From: Channallabes apus
Lineage: Eukaryota; Chordata; Actinopteri; Siluriformes; Clariidae
Length of the DNA stretch: 64,000 nucleotides
Assembly: GCA_030522415.1 (NCBI GenBank)
Contig: CM060108.1
Location: forward strand, 37,532,256-37,596,255
Reading direction: 5' to 3'
This document shows positions 47,401-57,794 of this stretch, one piece after another (the first letter of the stretch is position 1; every line of letters begins with the position of its first letter). The position numbers and the translations under genes were made by a program. The notes beneath the pieces are model-generated. The model saw only the letters and a program-made list of their open reading frames with translations, was not told the origin of the DNA and made no database searches.

Positions 47401-50400
47401 ATTCTTTCTGTGACAGTCCAATTCTTTTGATTGATCCTGAAGATCACTTTGTTTTGTTGCAAGTTCTTCTTCTATTTTTCTCAACCCATTTTCTTTCTCT
47501 TCTAACTGCTTCTTGAGCATTTCTCTTTTTAATTCCTGCTTTTCAGACAAATCCCTCTGTTCATTGTACTTGCTTTCAAGTTCCTTTTCTTTTTGTGTCA
47601 GCTCTTTTCCTCTTTGCACTATTTCATTTTCCTTATTTCTAACATCGTCTTCTCTTTTATGCAGCTGCTGTTTTTCATCTTTTAGTTCTTCTTCTCTGCA
47701 GTTAATATCATTATCTCTTTTTTCCAAGCCCTTCTTACCTCTTTCAAGCTCTTTCGTGTTTTTATCCAAGATTTGCTCTCTTTGACATAACTCCATCTCT
47801 CTATTGTGCAGTCTTCGTTCCCTTTCTGCATCCTTAACATCCATTTCAGCAATCCTTTCTGAAAGCCTCTCCTCATAGTAGTTTTTCATTTCTTCAGTTC
47901 TCTTCTCCAGATCTTTACCCCTTTCATTCATAACTTCCAGTTCCATTTGCTGCATGTGATTTGTCTGGTTCAACAAATTAATCTCATTTTCTTTCTTTTT
48001 AATATGCTCCTGGTTCAGTGCATCTTTGATTTTTCCCATTTCTTCAGATTGGTTGAGTATATCTTTAATCTCTTTCTCCCTGCTCTCATTTTTTATAATC
48101 TGGGCCTGCAAGTCCCTTTTATATTCCTCACATGTAATGTGCAGTCCATCTAAGTCCTGAATGAGTGCTGCATTTTGATTTTTTAGATTCTCCACCTTGA
48201 TTTGGACTTGGTTTAGCTGCTTTTTAAAGTCCTTAATTTGGGTTATACTCTCTTCATTCTGTTGCTGTAAATGATTAATAGTGTTTTCCTTTGCCTCTAA
48301 GATCTTCCTTGTGTCATCATCTTTTTTTCTAGCATTCTCCTCATTCAAATGTTTCATTATGTCCATTTCCTCTTTTATTATCACATTTTCTCTTCTCAAG
48401 AACTCTTCCATCTCTTTGTACTCATTCTCTAAGTCTTTCATCCTAGAAACATAATCAGCCATTTTCACCTTAGTATCATTTTTTTCATTTTCCATTGTTC
48501 TTTGTTTGGCATCAAAAGTTTGTTTCAGGATTTCAATTTCCTGCTCCTTCTCCATGTGTTTTTTAACCAAATCAGTTATTTCTGCATCTTTCTCTTTCAG
48601 TTTGTTTTGAATTTCAATATTTGTAGCCATCTCCTGCTCACTTTGTCTCTGCTTTATAGCTCCAATTTCTGCATCTTTCCCCACAAGTTTATCTACAAGC
48701 TGATTGTATTTTAATACAGTGTCTTCATGCATTTGTCTTGCAGCTTCAGAAGCCTTCACTTGTTGTCTAAAAGCAACCTGCAGGTCTTCCATTTCTGTTG
48801 TCATCAGTTCTATCATTTCACTTAGTTTATTCTTTTCTGCTTCCCTCTTTTCACTAATTTCTCTCAATTTTTCCTCTAGCTCCCTTACTCTTATTTCAGT
48901 TTTCAATTTAATTTCTTCCATCTCCTTCTGTTTCTCTTCAAGCCTTTTTTCAAGTCCATTTTTCTCTGCTAGCATTTTCTCCTGCTCTTGTCTTTTAATT
49001 AAGATATCTCTCTCGTATGTTAATGTAGATTCTGCCATCATCTTCTGCATCTCTTCAACTCTTCTTTTTAGCTCCTCCCCCTCTTTCTGTTTGTGGTCCA
49101 ATTGCGCTTTTAACTCATTCTCAGCATCCTCATGCCTTTTTGTAAGCTTTTCCTCTCTTTCAATTCTTTCTTGCTCTTTTAACATACTGACACGTTTAAG
49201 ATCTATGATATTAACTTGTAGCTCATCCACTTTTTCTTTTAATTCCTCACTCTCTCTTTCTTTTTCTTCTAACTTTATTATAATCTCCCCCCTCTCTCTG
49301 TACCCCTGATTGAGAGCTGCAATCACCCTGTTGTTTTCCAGGCCTAGTTCATGAATCTCCTTTTCTCTATCCTCTGTTAACCAAGCCATCCTCTCCTCCA
49401 GCTCACTCATGATGCTCTTTCTGTCATCTTCAGTTCGATCCATTCCCTCCCCCTTTTCCTTCCTTTTATTTTCCGGCGATTTGACTTTGTCTTTTCTCCA
49501 GTCGAAAAGCCGCCTGATACTTTTCACCTCCCTCTCTCTCATCCTCTTGAGCTCCACCTCTTGACGCTGAAGCCTCTCATTAACGTCTTTTAGCTTCACA
49601 TTGAACCTTTCATTTTTTTGCTTCCCGAGTTCCTGAATCTCCTGCACAACTGGTGAGAAAGCCTCACATCGATTTCCTGAAACCATTTTTTCAATCTTTT
49701 CCAAGAGTGCAGTTACCTGAGTTTTGGAGGTGTCACCTTCCAAGACAGTGCTGCTGATGACATGATATCTGTTGCCACACTTCTCCATCAGCCAGTGAAG
49801 ATCTTTCCCCCCTCCTTGAATATGTTGTTCAATAGTAACTCCTTCTCTGAGCTGATCACCTCTAGTGAACAGCAATATGATATGTCTCCATACTCCTTCT
49901 CCAAGTAACTCCAAGTGCTCTCTTACTGCTGTAGCTTTGACCAGGGCATCCACCCTCAGTGTTAACAGAAAGGCATGGGGACCAGGAGGACACAGTGTCA
50001 CACTTGTGGAGATCTCTCGTTTTACTTTGTCTGGCGTAATTCCTTCAGGACCACCTTCCCATCCAGGAACATCCACTACAGTTACCAGTCTTCCAGAAAT
50101 TTCTGCCTGCTGCCTTGAACATTCCTCTGTGGCTTGGCCTGTTTGAAAAAATGCAGTTCCTCTGAGGATGGTGTTCCCAGCAGAGCTTTTCCCTGTCTCT
50201 CTTTCTCCAAGGAGGATGAGTCGCAGGTCTGGGAGACGCCGGGAGCCCCTGGAGAACAGGCTCATTTCATCAAGGTCTTCAGGTGGTGAAATATCAGCTG
50301 TGTGAGATAATGAATCATATAAATATAGGTTTGTTTATTTTCTGAAAGTATTTCATTAAAATTGCTTAATTGTAACATATGACATACATCTATCAGTAAT

Positions 50401-53400
50401 AACATTATAACCACTGCCAGGTTTACTGCACAGCATTTATCACCAGCTATGTACCAGCAAACTGGTGACAGGATGATAGGCACCCGAAGCTCACCCATGT
50501 CTGCCGGGAACAAAGGCCAGTCTGTCTGGTTGGATCCCGCAGAAAGACCAATGCAGTACAGATCATCAAAATAAGTCAAGGCTGGTCATGATAGAATGCC
50601 AACAGAACAACCAGTGCATCAAAGAGTGCTGCACATGGCCTATGGCGTTATATTCCTGCCCAAATTCTGAGTAAAAAAATCTCTCCCTCTTCCATGATGA
50701 AACTTGTTTTTGTCTTGTTTTTTTAAACTGGCTTTTACACACTGAAACTTCCTTTTAAATGTGCTGCAAATGTCTCTCTCTTTCAAACCAATTCTTCTAC
50801 GCTTGAACTCGATCTCTTGCAGTGCTTAAGATCACTAAGCGTTACACAATACCAGTCAATCTGAAATGGCAGGATGGAACATTCTGACCTCCTGTTTCTG
50901 ATTGGTTCTATTGTTCTACACTTATGGTTTTGCCCTTAGTGGCTAGTATGCTTAATCACAGAGTGCTTTATTTTATATGGTTATTATTTTATTTTTAGCT
51001 GCATAACTAAAAGCTTTTCCCTGTCTCTCTTTCTCCAAGGATCCTCATAACTAAAATTTCATGGTGTTTGCTATGTAGGTTGAAATTAAAAATACACAGT
51101 TTAAACTATAGAATGTATTGTTATTTTTATTGTTTTATTGGCAAATACAAGAGATTTATAAAATCTCTTGTATTTGCTTCTAGTATAAGTTACATGAATT
51201 TTGCCATATTGTCAGTCTATGAGAATCATTGCACAAGGTTTAAACAAGAACAGTATTCTAATAATAATAATGCCTGTCTTTGTTCCTATTTTCCATATTT
51301 TTGTTTTGTGTTTGGCAGATAATCTGAAGTCTGTGATCTCTTTTTACACTCTGATCTCCACAAGTTTCATGCATATGCTTTTATAATTGGAAAACTGCTG
51401 TTCTCTGTGTAACAGGAAGCATTCTACTTTTTGTTAAAAAAAATCATTAAACATGAGCAGGTAGTGGACAACATTACTTATTATCCATTGTCCTTATACA
51501 AGATGCTAATTCATTATGGTAATGTTAGAAATTATTTAAATTTAGTTTTCACTTAGGATTTTGGCAAATGTCATATTGGTGTCGGATTGAATAAAGATGT
51601 GTGGATAAATTGTTAAAGGGTTACTGCTGTTATTAGGCATTCTGCCGCTGTATATTCTCTCATACAACAGTTTATTATTTTCAGGCAAGACATTGAGCTG
51701 ACAGACAGAAGGTGAGTGCTATTTGGTGAGGTGCAATAGAAACAGAGCTGCCACCAGAACAACCAGTGCATCAAAGAGTGCTGTTTGCATACGAGCATTA
51801 TAATAAATTCATGAGATGTTTAGGCTCTCCAAATACAGTATAATGACAAAGTGCTGTGTATGAAGAAAACCTTTGACAATACATTCTATAGTTTAAACTG
51901 TATCAAACTACTTAACAAACACAAAGAAATTTCGCTTATGCTGATGAAAATAAAATAATAACAAAATAAAATATCACATGCAATGATGTAGCACACAAAA
52001 CCATCAGTGGAGGACAATGGAGGCAATCAGAAACAGGTACTTAAATGTGCCTTCCTCTAGTGTCTGGTTCGATGGTATTATGGAAGAGCTACTGTATAAT
52101 GCTGCCAAAATTTGAGCAAGCATAGATTTTGATGCTAGCCGCATACAAGAGATACAGTTTGGGAACAAAAAATAAGTTTGAACACGCTAGAGAGAAAGTT
52201 GTTGCACACCAAAAAGAGAGTTTCAGCATGAATAAATGGCTTTGTAGGCATGTCAGAGAGATAACCTTTGCTCAGGACTGTGGCAGTGATATAACGGCTT
52301 AGGGGCCTAGCAGGCAAAGAGCCCTAAACCGATGACCTGGCCTCAAACTCCTCAGATCCCAGACAGATCGAGGGCACATGGGATGCACTGGACAAACAAG
52401 TACAATCCATAGAAGACCCACCCCATAACCCACAGTACCCAAAGGATCTACTGGTGTCAATTACCATAGCACATTCACAAAGGTCTTGTGGAATCATGCC
52501 CTATGTGGCCAGACCCACCCTGGTGGCATATGGGGAACCCAAACCTAGGTGGTTTTAACATTATTGGTATTAATGGTGTGGCTAATTGGTGTATCAATCC
52601 AAAATAAATACAGAAAGAATACAATAACATAAAGAATCATGCAAGCTATTTGTTTCTTAAAGCATTTTTTCTCTCTTTATATAAAGAATAATTTTTCTAC
52701 ACACTTGTTTTCTTTGTACCTATTTAAAATTAAATGTTTTCTGTATATTCAGGTAGACAGTATCAGATAGACTCACATGTGAGCACTGCTTTTATGACCG
52801 CTTTCTGGGCTTGAGCCTCCATTATTCTTTGTTTCTTTCTTCTCTCTCTTGCTCTCCTTTTCCCTTCCGCCTCAATCCCAAGAAGTAAAGGGTCATATTC
52901 ATAATGCCTTCCACCTCTTTCCTTTACCATCTCCTCTATTTTTCTTATCAATTCTTTCACCTGTGCTCCATCTTTGCCACAGCGTTTGTTTTCGAGCACA
53001 TGGAACCTGTTTCCACATCTTTCGAGAAGCTTCTGAAAGGACTTTCCTGCATTTTGTAGTCTCTGCTCTATGGGAATGGAGCCTAGTTCCTCCCCATGTG
53101 TAAACAGCAGCATGGTGTGAGGCCAGGCTGCCTTGCCCAAAAGCTCCAGGTGTTCTTCCACCTGCTTATAATAATCCTCTGTGACTGAAGCAAAGGACCG
53201 CATCACCAGAAGCAAAGCATGGGGTCCAGGTGGACAGACAGTGACACTTCTCATTGTCTCTCTTGTCACCCAGGCAGGAGTGCCATTGCCAGAATAGTAC
53301 CATTCCCACCCTGGAGTATCCACCACTGTAACACGATGTCTTGCTGTGTCAGCTCGTCTTTTCACACACTCCTCTGTTGGCTTCCCACTCTCAAATCCTC

Positions 53401-54364
53401 CAGCCACGCCAAGAATGGTGTTTCCGGAAGAACTTTTCCCAGTTCCTTTGCGTCCTAACAGGACCAGGCGCAGCTCTGGGAGAGAAGGATTGTCATGAAG
53501 AGGGCTCCCTGCTGACTTTGTTGCAACATGCTCTTTGGCTCCTTAAAAAGATAGTGAATAATTAAAAATTATTTTCTGTCGACACTAATTAACAAAAAAA
53601 ATCACTTTGTGTGTAAATATTATTTTACTAATTTATAAATTTTGATTTACTGTATGGCAATTTGCAAGGTCACATCAACTGCTTGATTAATTCATACTAG
53701 CAGCAGAAAAAAAACTGCCCGCCCACACAGTGTCTGTAGTGCTTAAACAATTACTTCCTCTTCCGAAATACATCACAAAGGGCCCAGTGGGGAGTAGCCC
53801 TCAGGTTAGCTGTAGGTCTCTAAGACAAATTTTTTATAGAGTTTTTAGATTGTTTTCAAAGCAAATTTGTGTAGGGTGTTAAAGTGTGTTAAACACCTTT
53901 AATGGTTTCTGAAGTTCTTACAAATAAGGTCTCTAGTTCTAAAGATATTCTGCAGCCCTATGTGTGCTCACGCTCACTGTATTCATATTTTAAAATTCCA
54001 CTCTGGATACTGTACAACAGTGTCATCACAGATTTATTTTCTAAAAAAAATTATAAATAACTGCATTCACCATATAATCTTTACTAGCTGATTTACTAGC
54101 AAATTTATTTACTTTTAATACTGTATTTAAATATATGGCCTAAAATCCTGGCTGAAGTCCTAATGGCCCTTAATGCTATATACTGCAGAAACCTCTCACT
54201 ATTATACAGTATACTGTAGTACATACAAGGTAGAGTAGAAAGGTTTTCAAGTTTTCTACATGTTCCAGATGCTCAGGCACACGTCTTACTATATCTGTGC
54301 TCATCTTAAAATAAAAATGCAGCTTACCAGGACTGATGGGGTGGGAGCTCTGTGTGTCCATCAT
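44404..54364 (-). CDS. Giant GIMAP-like protein: two AIG1 GTPase domains, long coiled coil, degenerate third AIG1 domain
   Basis: Three coding exons on the - strand are 54364-54328 (MMDTQSSHPISPG), 53541-52777 and 50297-44404 (TGA). Donors CCTG/gtaagc and ACAT/gtgagt and both acceptors give phase 1 throughout, predicting 2231 residues. Domain 1 (about 34-250) has P-loop GRKGTGKSS (G42-S49) and DTPGW (D87). Domain 2 (about 290-490) has GERETGKSS (G298-S305) and DVPGW (D343). Residues about 495-1970 are Glu/Lys/Gln-rich heptads. Residues about 2049-2231 repeat the AIG1 fold pattern (CKPGPHAFVLLLP, CGGRYHVLDN) but lack GKS and DxxG. AIG1/GIMAP GTPases are lymphocyte membrane-associated and oligomerise on GTP binding (family knowledge). 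No signal or membrane segment is seen. Two separate genes remain possible: an in-frame ATG (50265) lies just before domain 2. Confidence 0.82.
44407..44955 (-). other. Third, degenerate AIG1 domain of the GIMAP-like protein
   Basis: The 183 C-terminal residues align by eye with domains 1 and 2: LSELKLMLIGE against LPELRLVLLGR, LCKPGPHAF against VCPPGPHAL, TVVLFTWAEAL against TMLLFTHGEEL, and KCGGRYHVLDN against RCGNRFHVLEN. The P-loop reads GEAWSSHQT without the GKS lysine and serine, and the DxPG box reads VVEPHG. It is likely a pseudo-GTPase. Confidence 0.8.
45823..47172 (-). repeat. In-frame 675-bp tandem duplication in the coiled coil
   Basis: ELRSIKDMLDKREQEC starts at 47172 and ELRSIKDMLEKREQEC at 46497, exactly 675 nt (225 codons) apart. 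Both are followed by KKYE..EAAEKILETK, NIKQQLE and NKEYDLLQ in the same order and spacing. The GCAGATCATATTC nucleotide motif also recurs at 675. Copy 2 fades after about 45985. An older third copy (RKNLDIRDEEFRKREQQL…) precedes copy 1. Confidence 0.92.
51012..51041. repeat. 30-bp exact copy of the GIMAP P-loop coding sequence
   Basis: AGCTTTTCCCTGTCTCTCTT and the next 10 nt are identical to 50184-50213, which encode LGERETGKS of domain 2 on the - strand. Sequence on either side does not continue the match. Confidence 0.85.
51096..51901. repeat. 806-bp segment bounded by perfect 25-bp inverted repeats
   Basis: ACAGTTTAAACTATAGAATG… (51096-51120) is the exact complement of 51877-51901. Just inside the left end lies a perfect 17-bp-arm hairpin at 51141-51177 (GCAAATACAAGAGATTT, loop ATA). 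Confidence 0.85.
53542..54327 (-). other. Intron 1 of the GIMAP-like gene
   Basis: AT-rich, no repeats recognised and no additional AIG1 sequence. Confidence 0.6.
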
Positions 54365-54508
54365 CCTGCTGTATCTTCCAACCACAGTTACTTTTCTTCT
54401 TTGTTTGGATCCAATTACATGTTTGTTTTTACCATCCTTTTAACTTAATCTTGTTAAAACAGACGGTTCACTTCCGACTAGTGTACAAAAGAGAATGTGG
54501 AAACCAGG

Positions 54509-54560
54509 TCACGTGATTAACCTGTGGTTTCTTTCTGAGTTGCAGTGAAGCACAGGAAGT
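54509..54560 (-). promoter_or_regulatory. Candidate lymphoid-type promoter motifs upstream of the GIMAP-like gene
   Basis: Within about 50 bp, 145-196 bp above the start codon, lie the palindromic E-box TCACGTGA (54509-54516), a RUNX-type TGTGGTTT (54523-54530) and an ETS-type ACAGGAAGT (54552-54560). The motifs are short, and their function is inferred. Confidence 0.35.
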
Positions 54561-54776
54561 AGAAATGGGTGCCGCATACACACATGAGCAGAGCGGAAAT
54601 CATAACCCTGTGGTTGAAGCTGCTATAGTAAAGAGTAGCATCTTCACACGCTATGATACTACTTCAGTTAGTATTTTAGCTTTATTTTTACATACTGTAT
54701 GTGTTTACTTTATTTTCACAGCAAGTGTTTGTGCACAGGCTCCCACCCTCAGTTCTCAAGTACCCGTTGTACTACG

Positions 54777-54844
54777 CTGTGCTTGAGCAGGTAAAACACT
54801 AGTAAATACAGCTATTTACTAATGTTTTACCCGCTCAAGCACAG
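54777..54844. repeat. 32-bp-arm hairpin upstream of the GIMAP-like gene
   Basis: CTGTGCTTGAGCAGGTAAAA… (54777-54808) pairs with 54813-54844 with two mismatches around a 4-nt loop (CAGC). Confidence 0.85.
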
Positions 54845-57200
54845 CCACTTCAATTAGCTTAGCAGTGGAATCAGGTGTGTTGGGAGTGGCGAAAACACTA
54901 AAAAGGCAGCACTCCAGGACCAGAACGTCAAGAGTATTGCAATCAATCACTTTAATTACCTCAGTAAATAAGCTTACAGTAAATTAGTGGATTTCTGTCC
55001 TTTTGGAAAACAGTCTGTGCCTTCAGTAAAGTTTTGTTAAAGTTTGCTACTACTGTTCTGCAGCCTGGAAATCACACTCAATGTGATTTCACATACACAT
55101 TGTAAAGGCTTGAAAACTACATGCTGTCCTGAACTTCTTTCTTTCTTTCTTCTTTCTTTCTTTCTTTTCATGGATATACATAAGTAAATATTATTTAAAG
55201 CATTTTAAATATGATTAACCTCCAGCGTCTGGGTTGGATTCCCGGCCAGGGTCGATTCCTGTCTCTCTGTGCATGGAGTTTGCATGTTTTGCATGTGCTT
55301 GATGAGTTTCCTCCAGGTACCCCGGTTTCCTCCCACAGTCCAAAGACCTGCACATTAGGCTAATTGGCATTCCCAAATTGCCTGTAGTGTGTGAATGAGC
55401 TTGTGAGTGTGTGTATGTGTGCCCTGCAATGGATTCGCACCCTGTCCAGGGTGTGCCACGCCTTGTGTATACAGGATAAAGCGGTATAGACGATGATTGA
55501 GTGAATATGGTAACCATGAATGAAAGAAAATGTAGATGATTACAATTAAACATTTAATTAAATGTCTATTATGAAGCACTGTGCCTACCCTTACATTTGG
55601 TATACTACATGTACCAGATTTAAAAGAAAAAGTTTAAAATGGACTATGGGTATTCCTTTCAATTATTATCATCATACATATTAGTTTCTGATTTTCCACA
55701 CAAGTTAAAAGTCACTTGTAGTCACTTGTAAACATGATGATGATGACGATGATTGTGTGCACTGATAGTAGTTGGAAAATAAGTACTTCAACAATTTTGT
55801 TTAATTTTATGGGGTCATTTAACCATTATGTCTACTGTCCTCGCTATATAGAGTTAAAGTGGTCTTTTTTCTGTTGATGATTATGGTATAAGCATACTGG
55901 GGACAATGTAAGATGGCAACTGATTTCAAATTGAAATGATTAAGCTTATCCATTATCCATTTGCTGTAATGTATGCATGAAATTCTCTCTGTAGGGACTC
56001 TTATGAGCAAGGTATTGGACATCTGTAAACATCCTTAGACAGAATGACTGTATGTACAGCTACATTTGTTAATGCACTGGCTCCATAACATACCATACTG
56101 TAATATTTGCAGGAATATGCCGAAGCAAGATTACAGAATAAAAAAGGCCAAAGTAAAAACATTGCATATCATTTTGGTAAAATGTGTTTGTTTTCTTAAA
56201 ATAGAAAGCAGAAACACTATTTATCACATTTATTAGTAGCACATTTTTTTGGATGTATGGATGTTTTCCAGAAATCAATGCAATAAAAGCCCCCCCCCCC
56301 CCAACACACACACATCTCTGCTTTTCACTTCTTTAAACTGTGGACGTTAGTTATAATAGTTAAAGTTTATTATAGCTGACTGCAGATGTTTCATGAAACA
56401 CAGCATGCCAAAATGAAGTTTACTTCAATCTGCTTTGGATACATCAAACATAATTAAAAGGCTCGTGATTTAAAGCTGTTTCAACATGAACACAGTTTGG
56501 TCTGGATTTACTTAGCATGTTTCTGAGATCACACTTTTTACTCAATGTTTCCCAGCATTAAAGCTGCTTCTAACAAGAGCGTTCTGTTTCTCTGGTTTAT
56601 GGGTAAAGTGAAGTGATATAGAGTGATCTAAGCTGATGCATGTATAACAAATGCAGCCTAAAGAACATAAGAAAGACAGATATTCTGTAACATACTCTAT
56701 AAGCATGATGCATGTTATTTAAATAGAATTATAAAAAATATATTCTGGTTTTACAAATTATGTTTTTCTGTGGTCTGAAATTATTTTACACGTCTGATAA
56801 AGCAATATATATATATATATGTGTGTGTGTTTTATGTAATATTACATTGTGTTATTCAATTTGATGTAAAAAAAAACAATACATTCATCATACAGTATAT
56901 TCAATATAATCATTATTTATGGTTACTGTCTAAAACTTGCTTGTCTAGACATAGAAGATGAACATTGTACATTCCTCACTTAGCTTTTTATTTAATCACA
57001 CATCACTTTTCTAAGTCTTACTCAAAGGACACAAAACACACTGAAATACTGAAAATTAATTATAAGTACTTATGCACATAACCCCCTATTTACTCACAAG
57101 CACAACAATGCATGGTTGTTTGTATTACACATGTGATCCAAATGGCTTGTAAGCCACTACAATTTTAAAAAATGATCCAACACCCAGAGGCTGCCTCTCT
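54845..57200. other. Intergenic, GIMAP-like gene to F13A1
   Basis: Apart from a SINE (55217-55500), a CTTT run (55136-55167) and short AT, C and TG runs, there is no gene that I can support. Confidence 0.6.
55217..55500 (+). repeat. SINE family 1 copy, + orientation
   Basis: Runs opposite to the copy at 19315: CTCCAGCGTCTGGGTTGGAT (box B region), CATGGAGTTTGCATG, ACCCCGGTTTCCTCCCACAG, CCCTGTCCAGGGTGTGCC, then GGATAAAGCGGTATAGACGA. Confidence 0.8.
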
Positions 57201-57205
57201 GCCTT

Positions 57206-57206
57206 G

Positions 57207-57296
<90 letters not shown>
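57206..57296. repeat. (TC)n(CA)n microsatellite
   Basis: About 14 TC units followed by about 31 CA units, directly upstream of the TATA-like motif at 57319. Confidence 0.95.
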
Positions 57297-57298
<2 letters not shown>

Positions 57299-57318
57299 TG
57301 GGCTATTCCTTCTCTGCT

Positions 57319-57430
57319 TATAAATGGAAGAGGGAAAGAGAAGTTCTCCTACCAACCTCATCAGCCTGAAGTGTGCATGTGTGTGTGCAGACTGAAGATT
57401 GTCCTGCATCTTTTTTACCAAACAGATCAG
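57319..57430 (+). promoter_or_regulatory. F13A1: Candidate F13A1 promoter and non-coding first exon
   Basis: TATAAAT at 57319-57325 lies about 30 bp before a segment that ends in a plausible donor, GATCAG/gttagt, at 57430. The first coding exon of F13A1 begins with a 5' UTR after an acceptor at 60605, so a non-coding exon must lie upstream, and this is the best candidate in sight. The human gene also has a non-coding exon 1. The link is inference. Confidence 0.35.
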
Positions 57431-57557
57431 GTTAGTGGACCACCAGCATGCTCATTGCTTTTAATGTAAATATTTCACCTTAATAATAACAAAAGGTTTT
57501 TTTTGTGGCACTTTAGTGATCTGCACTAATGAGAGATCTTATGAATAGAATATTCAA

Positions 57558-57794
57558 TTATTTGTCACATGTATTTTAGAGCACAGTGAAATTCCTTCTT
57601 CGCATATCTCAATTAGGAAACTAGGGTCAGAGCGTAGGGTCAGCCAGCTTACAACACCCCTAAAGCAGATAGGGTTAAGGGCCTTGCTCAAGAGCTCAAC
57701 AATGGCAACTTGGCGATGCTGGGGCTTGAACCCCCAACCTTCCGATGAGTAACCCAGTAACCCACAGCCTTAACCGACTGAGCCACTAATGCCC
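57558..57794 (-). repeat. SINE family 2, good copy
   Basis: The - strand starts GGGCATTAGTGGCTCAGTCG (box A) and has GGTTCAAGCCCC (box B), so the head is tRNA-derived. The body has CAACACCCCTAAAGCAGATA and TTGTCACATGTATTTTAGAG at the far end. A second copy is at 36753. Confidence 0.85.

Larger units (their letters stand above)
50385..52593 (+). mobile_element. Decayed, interrupted Tc1-like element
   Basis: The left end TACATCTATCAGTAATAACA and the right end (…GGCTAATTGGTGTA) are inverted. At 52360-52560, decayed transposase C-terminal coding is readable in pieces (GGGATGCACTGGACAAACAA; CACAAAGGTCTTGTGGAATC). The length exceeds 1.6 kb because of inserted DNA between about 50640 and 51750. Confidence 0.7.
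50298..52776 (-). other. Intron 2 of the GIMAP-like gene
   Basis: Spans between the two long coding exons. It is almost wholly a decayed Tc1-like element, disrupted by a 1.1-kb segment with inverted repeats. Confidence 0.75.

Noticed and set aside
44413..50146. Many Ser/Phe/Leu-rich + strand open frames opposite the giant GIMAP exon (for example 48704-49309)
   Set aside because: They are antisense shadows of Glu/Lys/Gln-rich codons and have no splice or family support.
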